A DNA stretch of 64,000 bases. Origin: Platynereis dumerilii. Lineage: Eukaryota; Annelida; Polychaeta; Phyllodocida; Nereididae. The notes beneath the pieces were generated by a model that did no database searches, was not told the origin of the DNA, and saw nothing but the letters and a program-made list of their open reading frames with translations. The stretch covers positions 558,001 to 622,000 of the forward strand of contig JAPTHN010000150.1 in assembly GCA_026936325.1 (NCBI GenBank), in the 5' to 3' direction. This document shows, piece by piece, positions 37,953 to 50,437 of this stretch. Positions within the stretch are counted from its first letter, which is position 1; each line of letters opens with the position of its first letter. A program made the position numbers and the translations under genes.

Positions 37953-39370
37953 GGGTTGTTTTTCAATCGGGGTACGCTCTGGAAAGTCACACGATATCCA
38001 AAATACCAGAAATACCATGCATATATGTGGAAAAAACGTTACACAGAAAGATTAAACATACTGAGACGGACCTACAGTAGCGAAAAAATTATTCAAATCG
38101 GTTGGTAACTGCCCGAAAAAAAAATTTTATTTGTGTAATTTTGACCAAAATTGACTGTCTCATTTGCAAATATCGCTTCAGATTTTTCAGTTCTGACCTA
38201 ACAGTAAGTTTTAACCGATGTGAAAATGCTTTCAACATGGTCCCAAGAGTTCAATATTAGAATTACATGCAACAACTATGATTAGTCTCTTCAGAATCCT
38301 GCATTGAACACATGAAGGTCAATTCCGTCAAATATTGTCCTCTCCGAAATAGGGTCAGCAAAACAGCAATAACATTAAATTAAGAGGATTGTTATTTTAT
38401 AGAAATACTCCTTCAATAGATTATACAAAGTTTTGGTAAGTTTTTCACTTCAGTTGTACGCACTGCACAATGCTCGTAGCAGAAAACACCAAAAACAGCT
38501 TCGTCAAATAAACTTGTCCTCTCCGTCCTCTCCGAAAATATCTATTTTCCTCGACACGCACAAAAGTTCTTGGCCAAAATTAAGCAAGTAAGATGATTTT
38601 TCATTGTCAGACTTATATCTATCCACTCAGCACAAGCCCATACAACTGGGTGTTCTATACATCCAGTAATAGAGGGATGAGCAGAATTATTGACTTTGGT
38701 CAAATTATCAAAAAGTCAAATAAAAAAAATTCAGAGTACTTGTAGCCCTAAAATTTTCCGAAATCCAGGACACAGTATATACAGTGCCGCCTGTAAGTAA
38801 GTGAAACGCATGAAATTGTGCCATTGCATCAATGCTAAATATCCGCAACCAAACTGCTTGTGGAGGCATGAATTCTCATCCAATGAGAGGAAAACATATT
38901 GGGTCATAAAGGCCGATATGTGAGGCATGTGGGAAAACGATGGCAGCCCATTTTGCTCTGCTGTAGTCGGAGTTAGGTATGGGTCAAAGTCTTTGATAAG
39001 TAAGTGAACCACCCTTCCCTATTAAATAACATTGGGCCTGCGTTTCACTTACTTATCAAAGACTTTGACCCATACCTAACTCCGACTACAATAAAGAAAA
39101 TTGGCTGTCATTGTTATCCCACATGCCTCACATATCGGCCTTTATGACCCAATATGTTTTCCTCTCATCGGATGAGAATTCATGCGTCCACAAGCAGTTT
39201 TAATGAGGATGTTTAGCATTGATGCAATGGCACAATTTCATGCATTTCACTTACTTACAGGCGGCACTGTAGCAACAGAAAAAAGTCAATTTGGCCAGAA
39301 AAAAAGACCTTTATTTTTTACCACCTTGAGACAAAGCTACAGTGTATGTACCCCGATTGAAAAACAACCC
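37953..39370. mobile_element. Element W3: DNA transposon, 4-bp target duplication
   Basis: The ends are 23-bp perfect inverted repeats beginning GGGTTGTTTTTCAATCGGGG. The direct repeat TCAA lies at 37949-37952 and 39371-39374. Length is 1418 bp including a complete family T MITE (38782-39269). No coding capacity is seen. The plan matches W1 (48535-50266) and W2 (52825-54469). Confidence 0.85.
38782..39269. mobile_element. Family T foldback MITE, complete, near-perfect palindrome
   Basis: The 488-bp element begins CAGTGCCGCCTGTAAGTAAG and ends with its reverse complement. TA is at 38780-38781 and 39270-39271. The arms are about 230 bp and pair almost throughout; the centre reads aagtgaacc...gtttcactt. 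It is inserted inside element W3. This is the best reference copy of family T. Confidence 0.93.
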
Positions 39371-40204
39371 TCAATCAAACTGCTTGAAGGCATGTGGGGA
39401 ACAAAATTGCTGCCAATTTTATTTGCTGTACTGAGAGTTATATGGGTCAAAGTCTTTGATAAGCCAGGCCAACGTTATTTCAATGAGAAGGGAGGAGGAG
39501 GGTTGACTTACTTACAACGATTTTGACCCATTATATCACCCATATATGTTCATGTAACAGTTTGTAGAGCTCATAAAATTGGCAGTGTATTTGTATCCCA
39601 CATGCCTCAAATACCATCCTTTATGACCAGACCAGTACATGTTTTCTTGTCATCAGATTGTCGTTTTCATAAATGTCAATGACTTCGTTCGAGGTCACCC
39701 TCTGTGAATTCATCTGCCTGAACCGTTTTTTTTTTTAAACTATTTTAGGGCTTCTCAAGCAAATCCACAAACCCAATACTGAATCTTGCATCATCAACAT
39801 AATTATGAATAAAGGCTTTTGTTCATCTTTCACCACAGAATCATGATTTCATGTGCTTCTCGCATAAATGCAGATGTTAGAGACATTTGCTGGAGAATGT
39901 ACTTAGGAATTGGATCGACTTGGCAGACATTTTGAAAAAAGTCTATTTTATTGTTTAAGAAAAGTATTTTGAGCAAATTTCATTCAATTTGTGCTCAAGA
40001 TAAATACTGCCAGGTAGTCTTATTCATCAAGGTATACATATATGTATATATAGGGAAAAATGAACAAAGTTGTGTTTCCTCAATTTCATAATTAATGGTG
40101 TTTCAATTCCGAGGTTATATCCAACGAAATACCTAAACAGTCATAATGCCTACCTAAGAAAAACTATAGGATAGAAACTTTCCTTCTTTGTATTTTTCTA
40201 GTAT

Positions 40205-40413
40205 ATTTCTAGTTTTGAATCAGCTCAAAATGATTGAGTGAGATGGTTGCACAGTTCCTTTGAGCCGACACTGGCGAAACAGCTTGTTGCTTTAAGTTAT
40301 GACAACAGAAAGATTAGCATAACTTGCAACAACAGGCTGTGTCAGCTAAAGCAAAAAGGGCAACCATCTCACTCAATAACGTAAGCTGACTCAAAATTTC
40401 AAATGTTACTGTG
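40205..40413. mobile_element. MITE, family M2, second copy
   Basis: The same foldback as 4004-4211: both arms carry attgagtgagatggttgcac or its inverse. The right end is ttactgtg and the left end is eroded. Confidence 0.7.
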
Positions 40414-40916
40414 TAATTTCTATTTTTTTTTCAACAATGAAAACTGCAAAGCAGTGCAAATTTAGATTGCAACTTATTACAAAAAAAGAAGAAACCCTTA
40501 AAAGAATATCAACCTTCACCTTAAGTATAAAAAAAGTCCAACTCAAGAAAAAAAAATCACATCATAGTAAAATTTACTACTGGACTCATAGTAAAATTTA
40601 CAAAAAATGTAGTGTTACATCAGAAAAAAAAAAAAATTACATGGAATGATTTACAATACTTTTCACTTTACTTAAGAAAAAATTGAATAAAAAATTAACT
40701 TACTTCAATGATTTTACAAAATTCCTTCCTTTGAGATGTAACTAGTCAAAAGTCCAATAAAGGAATAGCCTTCCTATGCGAAACTCTTGAATTTTCACTG
40801 AGGACATGTCGAGGCCAGAAGGACAAGCTTGGGTGCCCATATGCATTATTCATGCCCAAAAATTGATTATGCAAATGCATTCAATTCCAGCAAGCAATAA
40901 CATCTCTAAGCAAAAT

Positions 40917-41620
40917 GTTCTAAAAACCACCAAGACAAAATTTTGCTTGAGGCCCGTGCTTTTCTTTTTTTAAATTTGGTGATGTAATACGCGATTACAA
41001 AGATTCGGTCCTTTCATATCTTCATTTCGTCTCTGTTTTCTTCTAACTTTCCAGGTGCTTTGTTATATCAAGGGAGCTCTTTTCTTAAGTTTAGGTATAA
41101 TCAGACTTTTGATATTTATTTCAAATTTCAGGCAAAGACAACAGTAAACTATTGCAGAATGTTCTAAAAGCCACCAAAGACAAAGTTTTCCTTCCTTGTG
41201 GCTATGCTTTTCTTTTAATTTGGAGATGGAGTCTTTCATTATCTTCTTTTTACTTTTTCAAAACGGGCAACTTGCCACAATTGGACAGCTCTTTTCTGAA
41301 TAAGCACAACGATTTTTGATAATCATTTCAGACTTCAGACAAGCACAAAACAAATCATTTTTGGAAAAAGGTTCTAAAAGCCGTTCAAGACCAAGCTTTT
41401 CCTTTGGCCTATTCTTTTCTTTCTTTTAATTTGGAGATGGAATATTATAGGATTGTAAAGAGGTGATTGAGGTCTTTTCAGATCTCGTCAAGACAAAGTT
41501 TTCCTTTTGGCCTGTGACTTGCTTTGTTTTAATTAGGAGATGGACTGTAATTATAAAGGGGTGACTGGGGTCTTTGATAACTTCATTTTACTTAAAACTT
41601 TCCTGGTCACATTCACAAAA
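40917..41620. repeat. Degenerate long tandem repeat upstream of gene A
   Basis: A unit containing gttctaaaagccaccaa...gacaaagttttcctt...ttttaatttggagatgga starts at 40917, 41161 and 41371, with a shorter fourth copy near 41485. Spacing falls from 244 to 210 to 116 bp. Confidence 0.75.
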
Positions 41621-41697
41621 CAAAAAATGTCGATTTCGAGAATGCCCAAAAGGTAAAAATTATCCATGAAAAAAATCACCCCAGCATAGTTGAAGTC

Positions 41698-41944
41698 GAT
41701 GGATGGATGGATGATTGGGGCTTTACATCCTGTATTTATGCACTTGGTAGGCTAATTAGGACAGGAGGTGGACACAGCAATGAGGTGAAGGATGATTTAA
41801 ACAGCTTTCCCCAGTGATCTCTATCTACGTAGAGATCACTGGCTTTCCCAACATAGACCCAGGTGACCCTGCAAGAGCTGGATTCGAACCCTGGATCAAG
41901 CGATTGGCAGTCCAGCACACTACCACTAGACCAGCCATCACCCG
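41698..41944 (-). mobile_element. SINE family A, full length, with internal hairpin insert
   Basis: The exact 10-bp direct repeat AGTTGAAGTC lies at 41688-41697 and 41945-41954. The head on the minus strand has A box TGGTCTAGTGGTA and B box GGTTCGAATCC. A 32-bp palindrome (41811-41842) interrupts the body. Confidence 0.92.
41811..41842. repeat. 32-bp hairpin flanked by 6-bp direct repeat
   Basis: The arms CCAGTGATCTCTA and TAGAGATCACTGG surround the loop TCTACG. CTTTCC lies on both sides (41805-41810 and 41843-41848). The other SINE A copies lack it. Confidence 0.9.
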
Positions 41945-41954
41945 AGTTGAAGTC

Positions 41955-44900
41955 AAACCCAGGACTTATATTAGGAATTTCAATCCCTGTACCAGAGTCC
42001 AGATTGCTGCTGACCCGCAACCAATATTGGCCCATAACAGTGCTGTTCAAGCTGGCACTTCCATCAATGCAAGCTTGGCCCATTTGCTTTTCTGTACCAA
42101 TTTTTAGTTACCAGTTTCAACGCTGCTTTCTTTCTGATGACCGCTTTCTTATGAGTTGACCCTCAAGGGTTGTTGACCGGTACTTGAATGATAGGTCATG
42201 GAGGGGGGGGGGGAGAGAAAGGAGGTTAAATGGCCAAGGAAGGCCTTCTTTTACCTTTCGAAATGAAAAATGGGGTTCAGTTACTTTAGTTGCAAGATGA
42301 CAATAAGCAAACACAGGCTGTGCGGCAGCGTACTCTCGACTTTCAGCAGTTATTCTGACATCAATGACCAATGGTATCTGCATGTTTTGCAACCAAGAAA
42401 TATCCACATGCATCTTATTTTGAACATCATAATATGACAAATATATGCATAGAACTCATTGTAATACATTATCCATTGTATTTTCGTTCACATTTAATAG
42501 CATAGCAGAACATAAGAAAGGAAAGCAGTGAGAATTACATTGATGTTTATGTTTATTTGTGAAAATCCAAAATTCCAGAAAAATTTCACAAATCCTCAAT
42601 TTTATCAGTTTTTTAAAGTAAATATTGTCCCAAAAAAACGAGTTAGAAAGAATTGATTTATTTCATCATTAACCAAACTTGGAGGGAAAATTACTCATTT
42701 CAAACGACTACAAAGCCCCCTCCCCCTCCACCCCAAATCCTGGAGATCTAAGTCATAATTTGCTTCTCGTCTGTCAAAAACCCAGGGCATCCATTTTAAT
42801 TTCTTAAAATGAATTCGTAGTTCCTATTTAAATTTTGATATCACATACAGTGTATATATACATTTATATTCATTGTTGAAGCAACTTGAGGTTGACAAGT
42901 TCTTAAAATGTCACAGTGACACCTTATTGGCATTAAAATCAGGATAAAGTTTCCAACTCAGTAAGACTTTAAATCTAGACAAAAAATAACAATATAGATG
43001 TATCTGGATAGTATTTCCAGATTTGAAATGCAATCAAAGCTTTTCTCAAAGATTGCTACGTTTTAATTGGACTCAAGACCCTTGTCAGATGAATAGAGTA
43101 CCAATAATAATGACAATATAACGTATGCCAGAAAATAATGTACTTATCAATACATTTTGATATAAATGATTATTATTACTTATTTGTCAATATAGTAAAA
43201 TCTACTTACAAATATTCGTGTTGTGACGTGCTTGTACTCACAAATTAATGAAATAACAGGTTCTCATTCTGCTGATAACTAAAACTGAGATATCCAACTT
43301 GAAGGTTGTTGATCTCAGATAATTGTTCACAGTTTATATTTAATCCAGTTTGGCATTTCTGAATGGAACTATTCAGTTGGACAGCTCAACAGAAATATCC
43401 TGTCATTTCAGTGACAAGAAACTGGTTTTAATTTTAAGAAAAAATAAGGATTAATTTGATAGTAAGTTTTTTAATATTTCAAGAATGTGACATACATATT
43501 AATTAATACTAGAGCTCAACAAACACTATTAAAAGGGTTATTTCATGGATTGGACCTGTATTTCCCTGATATTTTCACCCGAGACCCTGTATTTCCCGAG
43601 ACCCACATTTCAGCCTGCATACCACCCCTGCATACCATTTTCATCCTTTTTGTTCCCTTTCTTTTTCGCTCCCCTTTGACTTTTTACTCATTCTTCATTT
43701 CTACATCTTGATAAATATTCAAATTACTCCATCCTGATATTCAAATTACTCCCGTCTCGTGAGCAGAAGTGGGCCTAGGGTGTCCTCACCATATATGCAG
43801 TGGAATTTCCCCAAGAGAGTCGGATGAAACTAATATTATAAGTTTGTTGTTGGTTACAGTACAGTAAACTAAATAACAAAAGACCCACATTTTAACACAG
43901 AAGGGTGCCATTGAATACATGTATAAATGTACAAGTACCTGGACAATTGACAGATATACAGGTTCCAAGAAATTCTATAGGACCAGGTTCTCAATAAAGG
44001 ACATTTGAAAATCAAGGTTCATGGGTTCATGCACCGTGACTTATTTTGTTGTTGCCATTTTATGTCAATGATGACAACTTATTCAACAAATATTGCACCA
44101 CTCATGCAGTCAACAAAGCCTAGTTGTGACCACCGGGGCTTTTGCACCAATATTTTTGTTGATTATATAACTATATCATTTAAAGGGAATTCACCATTTT
44201 ATTTTGAGATGTCAAAGTCTTAAACAGGCACCTCTTGAAGTGGCAATATACAAGCCTGGTGTCAATGAATAATGTAAAGGGCTAGCATTACAACCAGTCT
44301 TTGATATCTGAAAGTTTCATGGAACTGCAGCAAACAACAGCTGCACGGTTGACTAGTGAATTTTTTGTTGATTTTTTGGACAATCGGGGAATAGAAGCTG
44401 TTCCATGGATTATGGCACTCTGGGTAGCCAATTTGAAAGATTAGGTTAAAAAAAAACACCAAAAATTGGTGACCGGTTCAAGGAATATATTTGACATAAC
44501 ACGCCATTCAACTCACTTCAATTTACAGCCAATGGCCACAATAATTCGCATTTATTCTGTGCATCACAACTATTCAAAGCAGCTCTCACCATGGTTTTTT
44601 GGCATATTTCAAGCTGGCTGGTGAGAAGCAGCAGATTATGATGGCAAGATATTAAAAGATCTTTCTAGGAAACTATAGATGATATAAAGTAAATTAGACA
44701 ATATTTATTTAAGCAAAACTGACTTCTGAGGATGATGATAAAGTGTTTTAGCATTTCCATCCCCTGATTGACAACCTGAGAGGTTTTACCAGCATATTCA
44801 TAGGGAAGTCATGAAACATATTCCATTCGCATTTCAAGCTTTTTCACACTTTTCTGGCTTGGAACTGCTCCCATTGGGTCAGAAGATGTCCTAAATGCAT

Positions 44901-45500
44901 GAAATTTTCGCTGGATGTTTGGGAGATATTGGTGATCAACCAATGCCATTTTGGGGGATGTCATGAAAGTTACACTTCTATATAATTTATTTCACCTTGA
45001 CATAATCCCCTATATTGTTTGCTTCTAATTACATGTAAATTTGAGATATTTCAGCTAAACGTATACTCACACTACCAGGATATTCTACTAAACGTCAAGC
45101 TGCTAACTTTGATAGGACCCTGTGTTGTCATTTTTTGCAATAGAAATTTGTATTATACATCAATATCTTCAAAATTTAAAATAGAACACGATAGAGCCAA
45201 AAATTCGGTCGCTGCTAATTTCTATCTAGTCTCTATAATGTATTTTCTAACTTATTTTTGCTAAATTTTGAAAAGCTGAAAAAAACATGGACATGGCGTC
45301 GCAAAAAAAACTCAGTCTCTTGAAATTTTTGTTGTAAAGTCACCAAAATCGAACTCGATATGCCCAGATATATTGGCTACAACAAGATTATGTTTAAAAA
45401 GTTCAATATCTATGGCTCAGTCGGCAATGCAAGAGCAATATAACATATGCATGACTGACCTAAAATATGTTTGTAATTCATGAAAAATACTTTTGATACT
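41955..45500. other. Intergenic between genes A and B, no gene seen
   Basis: AT-rich DNA. The longest frame, at 42117-42440 on the minus strand (107 residues), has no recognisable motif and spans a poly-G run, so I do not call it. No transposon ends were recognised. Confidence 0.45.
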
Positions 45501-45596
45501 AAAAAAATCCATGTTGGTTTTTTGCATTGAAATTTGGTTTTTCAAAAAACCATTTTGAATCTAAAAAACCAATTTTGTCTGAAATTTTTTAGAGTG
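45501..45596. mobile_element. Family P MITE, half copy
   Basis: The right arm of the palindrome at 51940-52127 is present, ending ttttttagagtg. About 93 bp is identical to that copy. The left arm is absent. Confidence 0.85.
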
Positions 45597-45964
45597 TATG
45601 GTCAAGTGGACATTCATTGATTGTCATTCATTTTGGGTTATTTGGGCTATGACAATTGGATTTCTTCTTAATATTGAATGTTTCCATGCATTGATCAGGG
45701 TTTGCTTTGTATCTATTGTGTGTGGACACAACAGGAATTACAAGATTGAAGTGTGGGGGGAACTTTTATGAGCAGAAATGTTGCCAAATTCAGCGATAAT
45801 TTCAAAAGTACTCATCACCGTGAATGGCAATATTAATCACCCATTAGGACAGAAGTAAAAATGTGCTTGATCTCGGCTAACAAATTTGAATGTAATATAA
45901 GTTCTAGCAAAACCTCTAATAAGTAGGTCATGGGGCAAACCCAAGGCCAATTTAATTTGAATCG

Positions 45965-46218
45965 GAAGAGGGTTCACTTACTTATAGATCAAAGATGTTG
46001 ACTGTTATGTGACTCTTTAAATTAAAATAAAAAGCGATGAAGATCGCTATAGCATTTATCTTCCACATCTGTACCTCAAATAAAAGTTTTAAAATAACCA
46101 AAAAGTTTCATCTCATCAGATGAGCATCCTTGCTTCCACAAGCAGTTTGGTTGAGGACGTTTAGCATTGACCCAATGGCAAAACAGCACCTATTTAACTC
46201 ACTTTCAAACTGCATTGT
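45965..46218. mobile_element. Family T MITE, right half
   Basis: From the central ttcacttacttatagatcaa to the terminal tgcattg, including gcttccacaagcagtttggt and gcattgacccaatggcaaa. The left half is missing. Confidence 0.75.
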
Positions 46219-46912
46219 AAAGTTTTGTTCAAATCCGCAGAGCTAAACCCTGGAAAAAGAAAATTACATGGGCAATGTTTTTTTTAAATAGCTTTATTTC
46301 AAGAATTTGCATTTATATAAGACTTTGAGGTAATTGTTTTGCATTCTGCAATTTTTTTAAAACTTTTTAAAAGACACTACTGGGCTGGGTATGGAAATGA
46401 TTCATTTTGCTGCAAATTATGTACATTGAAATATTAAATTAAGACTCAGTGTTGTAATGCTCTTAATGTTTTAATGGACATAGTTCTGCATGATGTTTTG
46501 TTTCACTGTAAGTTTAAGAAATAAAACTACAACTTGGCAACTTCGTTGCAATGCTGCATCTAGAGACCTATTGTAAACTGACAGCCTGATTTTTATGTGA
46601 GCCTCCGTGAGGTATAAATTGCCCTCAATGGGTAAGGCCACTTTATTTTACTAATAGTTCTACTAACGTACAAACATTTAATAAGAGATATGATATTCTA
46701 TTCATTGTGTGGAATGCGAAATAAAAACCAATGTCAACTTTAGACAGTTTAATAACACTTTTATTCAAGAAATTTCAACATAGCACAAAATGGCTATTTC
46801 ACTTCAAATTTCATTATAGCACATCATTGAATAGAAATTATACAACAGAATGTATGTTTTAGACCGTTGTTGGCCATTTCCAACATCACACATGATCGCC
46901 TCACATGATGTA

Positions 46913-47441
46913 CAGCGTCGCCTGTAAGTAAGTGAAATTGATGATGTTCTGCCATTGGGTCAATGCTAAACATCCTGCGGTAAACCAAATGGCTTGTGGA
47001 AACATGATACTTATCCAAAACTAATCGATGAGATGAAAGTCAATGGGGCCATAAAGAACAGTATTTGGGACATGTTGGATACAAAGGGCGGCCATGTTTC
47101 TCTGCTCTACAAACAATCAGGTCAATGTATGGGTCACAATCTGATTTATAAGTAAGTGAAGCCCCCTCGCCATCGAAATTGCATTGACCTTCTAAAGGTT
47201 TTACAAGTTTAATAAATATGAATGCAAAGACTTTAACCAATTCATAACTCTCGAGTGCAGCGAAGAATATTGGCAGCCATTTGTATCACACATACCTCAA
47301 AATATCGTACTAGTGACCCAATATGTAATAATCTCATTGGATGAGAATTCATGCTTCCACTAGCAATTTGGTTGATGATATTTACGATTGACCCAATGGC
47401 GAAATTTCGCTCAGCACTTCACTTACTTACAAACAGCACTA
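46913..47441. mobile_element. Family T foldback MITE, full length, older copy
   Basis: It begins CAGCGTCGCCTGTAAGTAAG after TA. The right arm ends cttacttacaaacagcact. Arms pair over most of their length with many mismatches. Like the copies in the tandem duplication, it is followed by the repeat at 47575-47910. Confidence 0.8.
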
Positions 47442-47574
47442 CAATGATGAAGCAGTCTTGTGCCCAATGCATTTAAACAACGAATCCTATAGAAAATTAA
47501 TCATACGTTAGCGTTTTTGAAGGAAATAAAAATCAAATATATATGAAGGGAAATGACACAAAAGCAGAGAGATG

Positions 47575-47910
47575 ATGACCGCAGGGCATGCAGCCCCTCT
47601 TAACTTCGAGGTAGGCCTACTCTTTGACCTTTTTTCTTATGGTCCATTACTTGAATGCTTATGCAGTCAGGAAGGGATCTGACTCTACTTATAACAAGTG
47701 AAACAAATGTCTAAAAATTTTAATATAGGAGTTAAGGTCATTTTTGTAAAAAAAATTGCAAATAGCCTTTTTACCCCACACATCGGGTAAGAAGTATCAT
47801 AATTCATTGGCTTTTTTTTTGTGAACACATTCTGCTTGAAAGTTATATTTTTGGGGTTCTTCTATCCCATTTAAGGCTGTCTATTTACTTTTTCTCAATA
47901 TGTGCAGTTG
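47575..47910. repeat. Diverged third copy of part of the 2.7-kb unit
   Basis: It matches 13690-14060 and 16455-16825, including gggcatgcagcccc, cttaacttcgag, tgaatgcttatgc and caggaagggatc, with many substitutions and small gaps. This shows the segment is a dispersed repeat and not only a local duplication. Confidence 0.8.
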
Positions 47911-48534
47911 GTAACGATATTTGTTTTAATGTAACCTGTTTTTGGTTTGGACGACTTGCGTTTTGAAAGACTGGACCATTACAGCACAATTTCACATATT
48001 TACATAGTATATTTTTACATTTAATGACTGTATATATTTCAACTGGTAAATATAAGAACACACAAAATGTCAGATCTACAATGAAACCAAAAAAAATACA
48101 TGCATTTCATAACCTAAAAAAATGTAGTTCTTAAACAATTATCATCTTAGTATCCACTCTCATAAAAAAAAATGCTGCAAAATAATAATTATAACAAACT
48201 TGTATGCCATACAACAAACGAGAACACTTAATAAGTGATTATAAGTCGAAGAAACATAGACAACAAAGTTTTCGGTTTGGGTTTGACCAGATGATCCATG
48301 GAGTGGGCTTTGGATTTTTGAAAAAAAAAAAAAAGTCCCGCACTCAACACTCAAAAAGGTTTGTTCGGCATATATGGAATTTAAAAAAGGTTTTTTCCCC
48401 CTGTAGCTAGTGTACCAGTAAATTGTGATAGAAAGTTAGTCACCCCTTCACACATAAAAAAAAAACTTGTCGCACTTTGCAAGAGTTTTTAAAAAAGGTT
48501 TGTCTGGGGGGTAAAATCCATAGCCCCCCCAACT

Positions 48535-50266
48535 GGGTCATTCCACTGAAACGGTGCACCCTGGTGTCCATTAAAGTTTGATGATTAAAAAATAGGTTTC
48601 TTTTGATTATCCACTGCCATATTTCACAGACCTAATAGTATTATGAATGCAGAATTTAACCACAAAAAATCATCAACCCTGCTCTCTTGATATTTAATTT
48701 AAACACATTTTACTGTCGCGGAGTTGCATAATTCCCCTTGTCCCAACCTGCTCAGTGTCTTTTTTCTTGAATAATATAATGACAAATTGGGAACTGCACA
48801 ATATAAATTACTCTGCAAAGGAAAGAAATATATATCAACAACCAATGTGCACAATATTATTGTTAATATATGCTTTTAAATAAAGAAATAATGCTGAATA
48901 ACGCATGTCCATGGATTTGACGTCATTCCTGTTACCGCATCTGTTGTCATACACTAGGGGTCACAGTGAATGCTTGATTCGCGTAATTTTTCCACAAGGC
49001 GGCTTTACATCCTGGTACTTTTCTTCAGTGTGTGCTAAGCAGACGTATGATGGTAAATTTCTTTAAAATTTAGATTTTTTTGTGTCCCTTGTAGAGGGGT
49101 GATTTTTATGAGTGTCCATACTGTTACCGATATTTCCAAGAAACTATTATGCTTAAAAAAACTGTTTTAAAATGTTGTTTTGTTATTGTGAATCAAGAGC
49201 CTTCAGAACTGGGTGGGTGATAAATGGGCATATCTGAACTGAGTTATTTGGTGAAAACAAGTAAAATGTCATTCCTGTTACTGTCCATCCTGTTATATGT
49301 TTGGTAACAGGAATGACATAACTGTAACAGGAAGGACTAATTCTAATCTTAAAGTGATATAATTCTCTAGTGAAACAACAAAAGACATAAATTTGGTTTA
49401 ACGGTGTTAGTGTATGATCAATTCAATTTGATTTTTATCCTTTTAGGTGTAACCATCATGGGGAAAGTCAGTAACTTTTAGGCTGATCTACTATATTTTG
49501 CATAGTAAAAGGAGCCTTTAAATTTTTTTTTCCAGCAAACCTAAGCAGTCATGAGATGGAAAGTTTCAGCATCACTAAGATGTATATTGTGTTAAGTTTC
49601 TTTTTGAGAACCTTCCGTTTTAACTGTTCACATGTATCTCCATTGTAAACATGTGTCAAGAAATATCTGAGATGTCCTTCCTGTTACATGTGTAGGCCTA
49701 TCATTACAGTTTATACTTCAATGTCATTCCTGTTACTTGGATAAAAACTGAAAATTATTCAAGTAAAAGGATATATTCAATGATGAGCATTACCCTTATC
49801 ATATTATTGGGTGTGTACTATTTAAAACTGTGAAAAAAAAAAAAAAATGTCGATATTCTCACCATTTTTCCTTAAAATCCCATACCTTAGAACTACTCAG
49901 TGCTACATTTGGGAAGCATTTTGATTAAAAAAGAAGAAATAAAGCTTATTTCTTTGACAACTCTTGGCTGGAATAATTAGTTAAACAAATTCTATACATA
50001 CTGACTACTTTAGAACTGCATAATTAGATGTTCTGAAGAATTTATGAGCATTTATCAACTGGTAACAGGAAGGACACAATATATAGCGCGTTGCGCATAA
50101 ATTAGAAAAAAACATTAATTGCAAATTTTTCTAAATTTTGCCAACCACTGAGGTGGTAAAGTACACAATGTATGAAGTTCAACAAAGTTTTGATTTTGTT
50201 ACTAACTAAAAATTGATTTTTCATATTTTGTAAGTCAGAAAGTGCACCATTTCAGTGGAATGACCC
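48535..50266. mobile_element. Element W1: DNA transposon, 4-bp target duplication
   Basis: The ends are 25-bp inverted repeats starting GGGTCATTCCACTGAAA, with one mismatch. The direct repeat AACT is at 48531-48534 and 50267-50270. Length is 1732 bp. No coding capacity is seen. The interior has seven copies of a 14-bp motif, GTCATTCCTGTTAC or GTCCTTCCTGTTAC, in both orientations (48922, 49268, 49304, 49324, 49674, 49723, 50062). Its right end is about 170 bp downstream of the gene B stop. Confidence 0.85.
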
Positions 50267-50437
50267 AACTATCATCTGGTCGGCCCCTAAACAGTACCAT
50301 AATCATTCACACCACAAGCCCCTGAGAAGGATGAAAGTATAAATTTGATGACTATGAATTCTTAAGAAATCAGTTCTTTAAAAATGTATGTTGCAAACTG
50401 AATTATCTTTTTCATATATAAGTCAATTTGAAGAACT

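Larger units (their letters stand above)
37886..39670. mobile_element. Family T MITE copy, degenerate, split by element W3
   Basis: The left arm outer part (37886-37952) shows the agtgccaccagtaagtaagt start. The rest of the body resumes at 39371 with ctcaatcaaactgcttgaag and continues to about 39665 as an imperfect foldback. The two pieces become contiguous when 37953-39370 and one TCAA are removed. The far right terminus is eroded. Confidence 0.7.

Noticed and set aside
41736-42083. 115-residue minus-strand frame (also similar frames at 12230, 15073, 22083, 22103, 63456)
   Set aside because: All are translations of SINE A heads and bodies.
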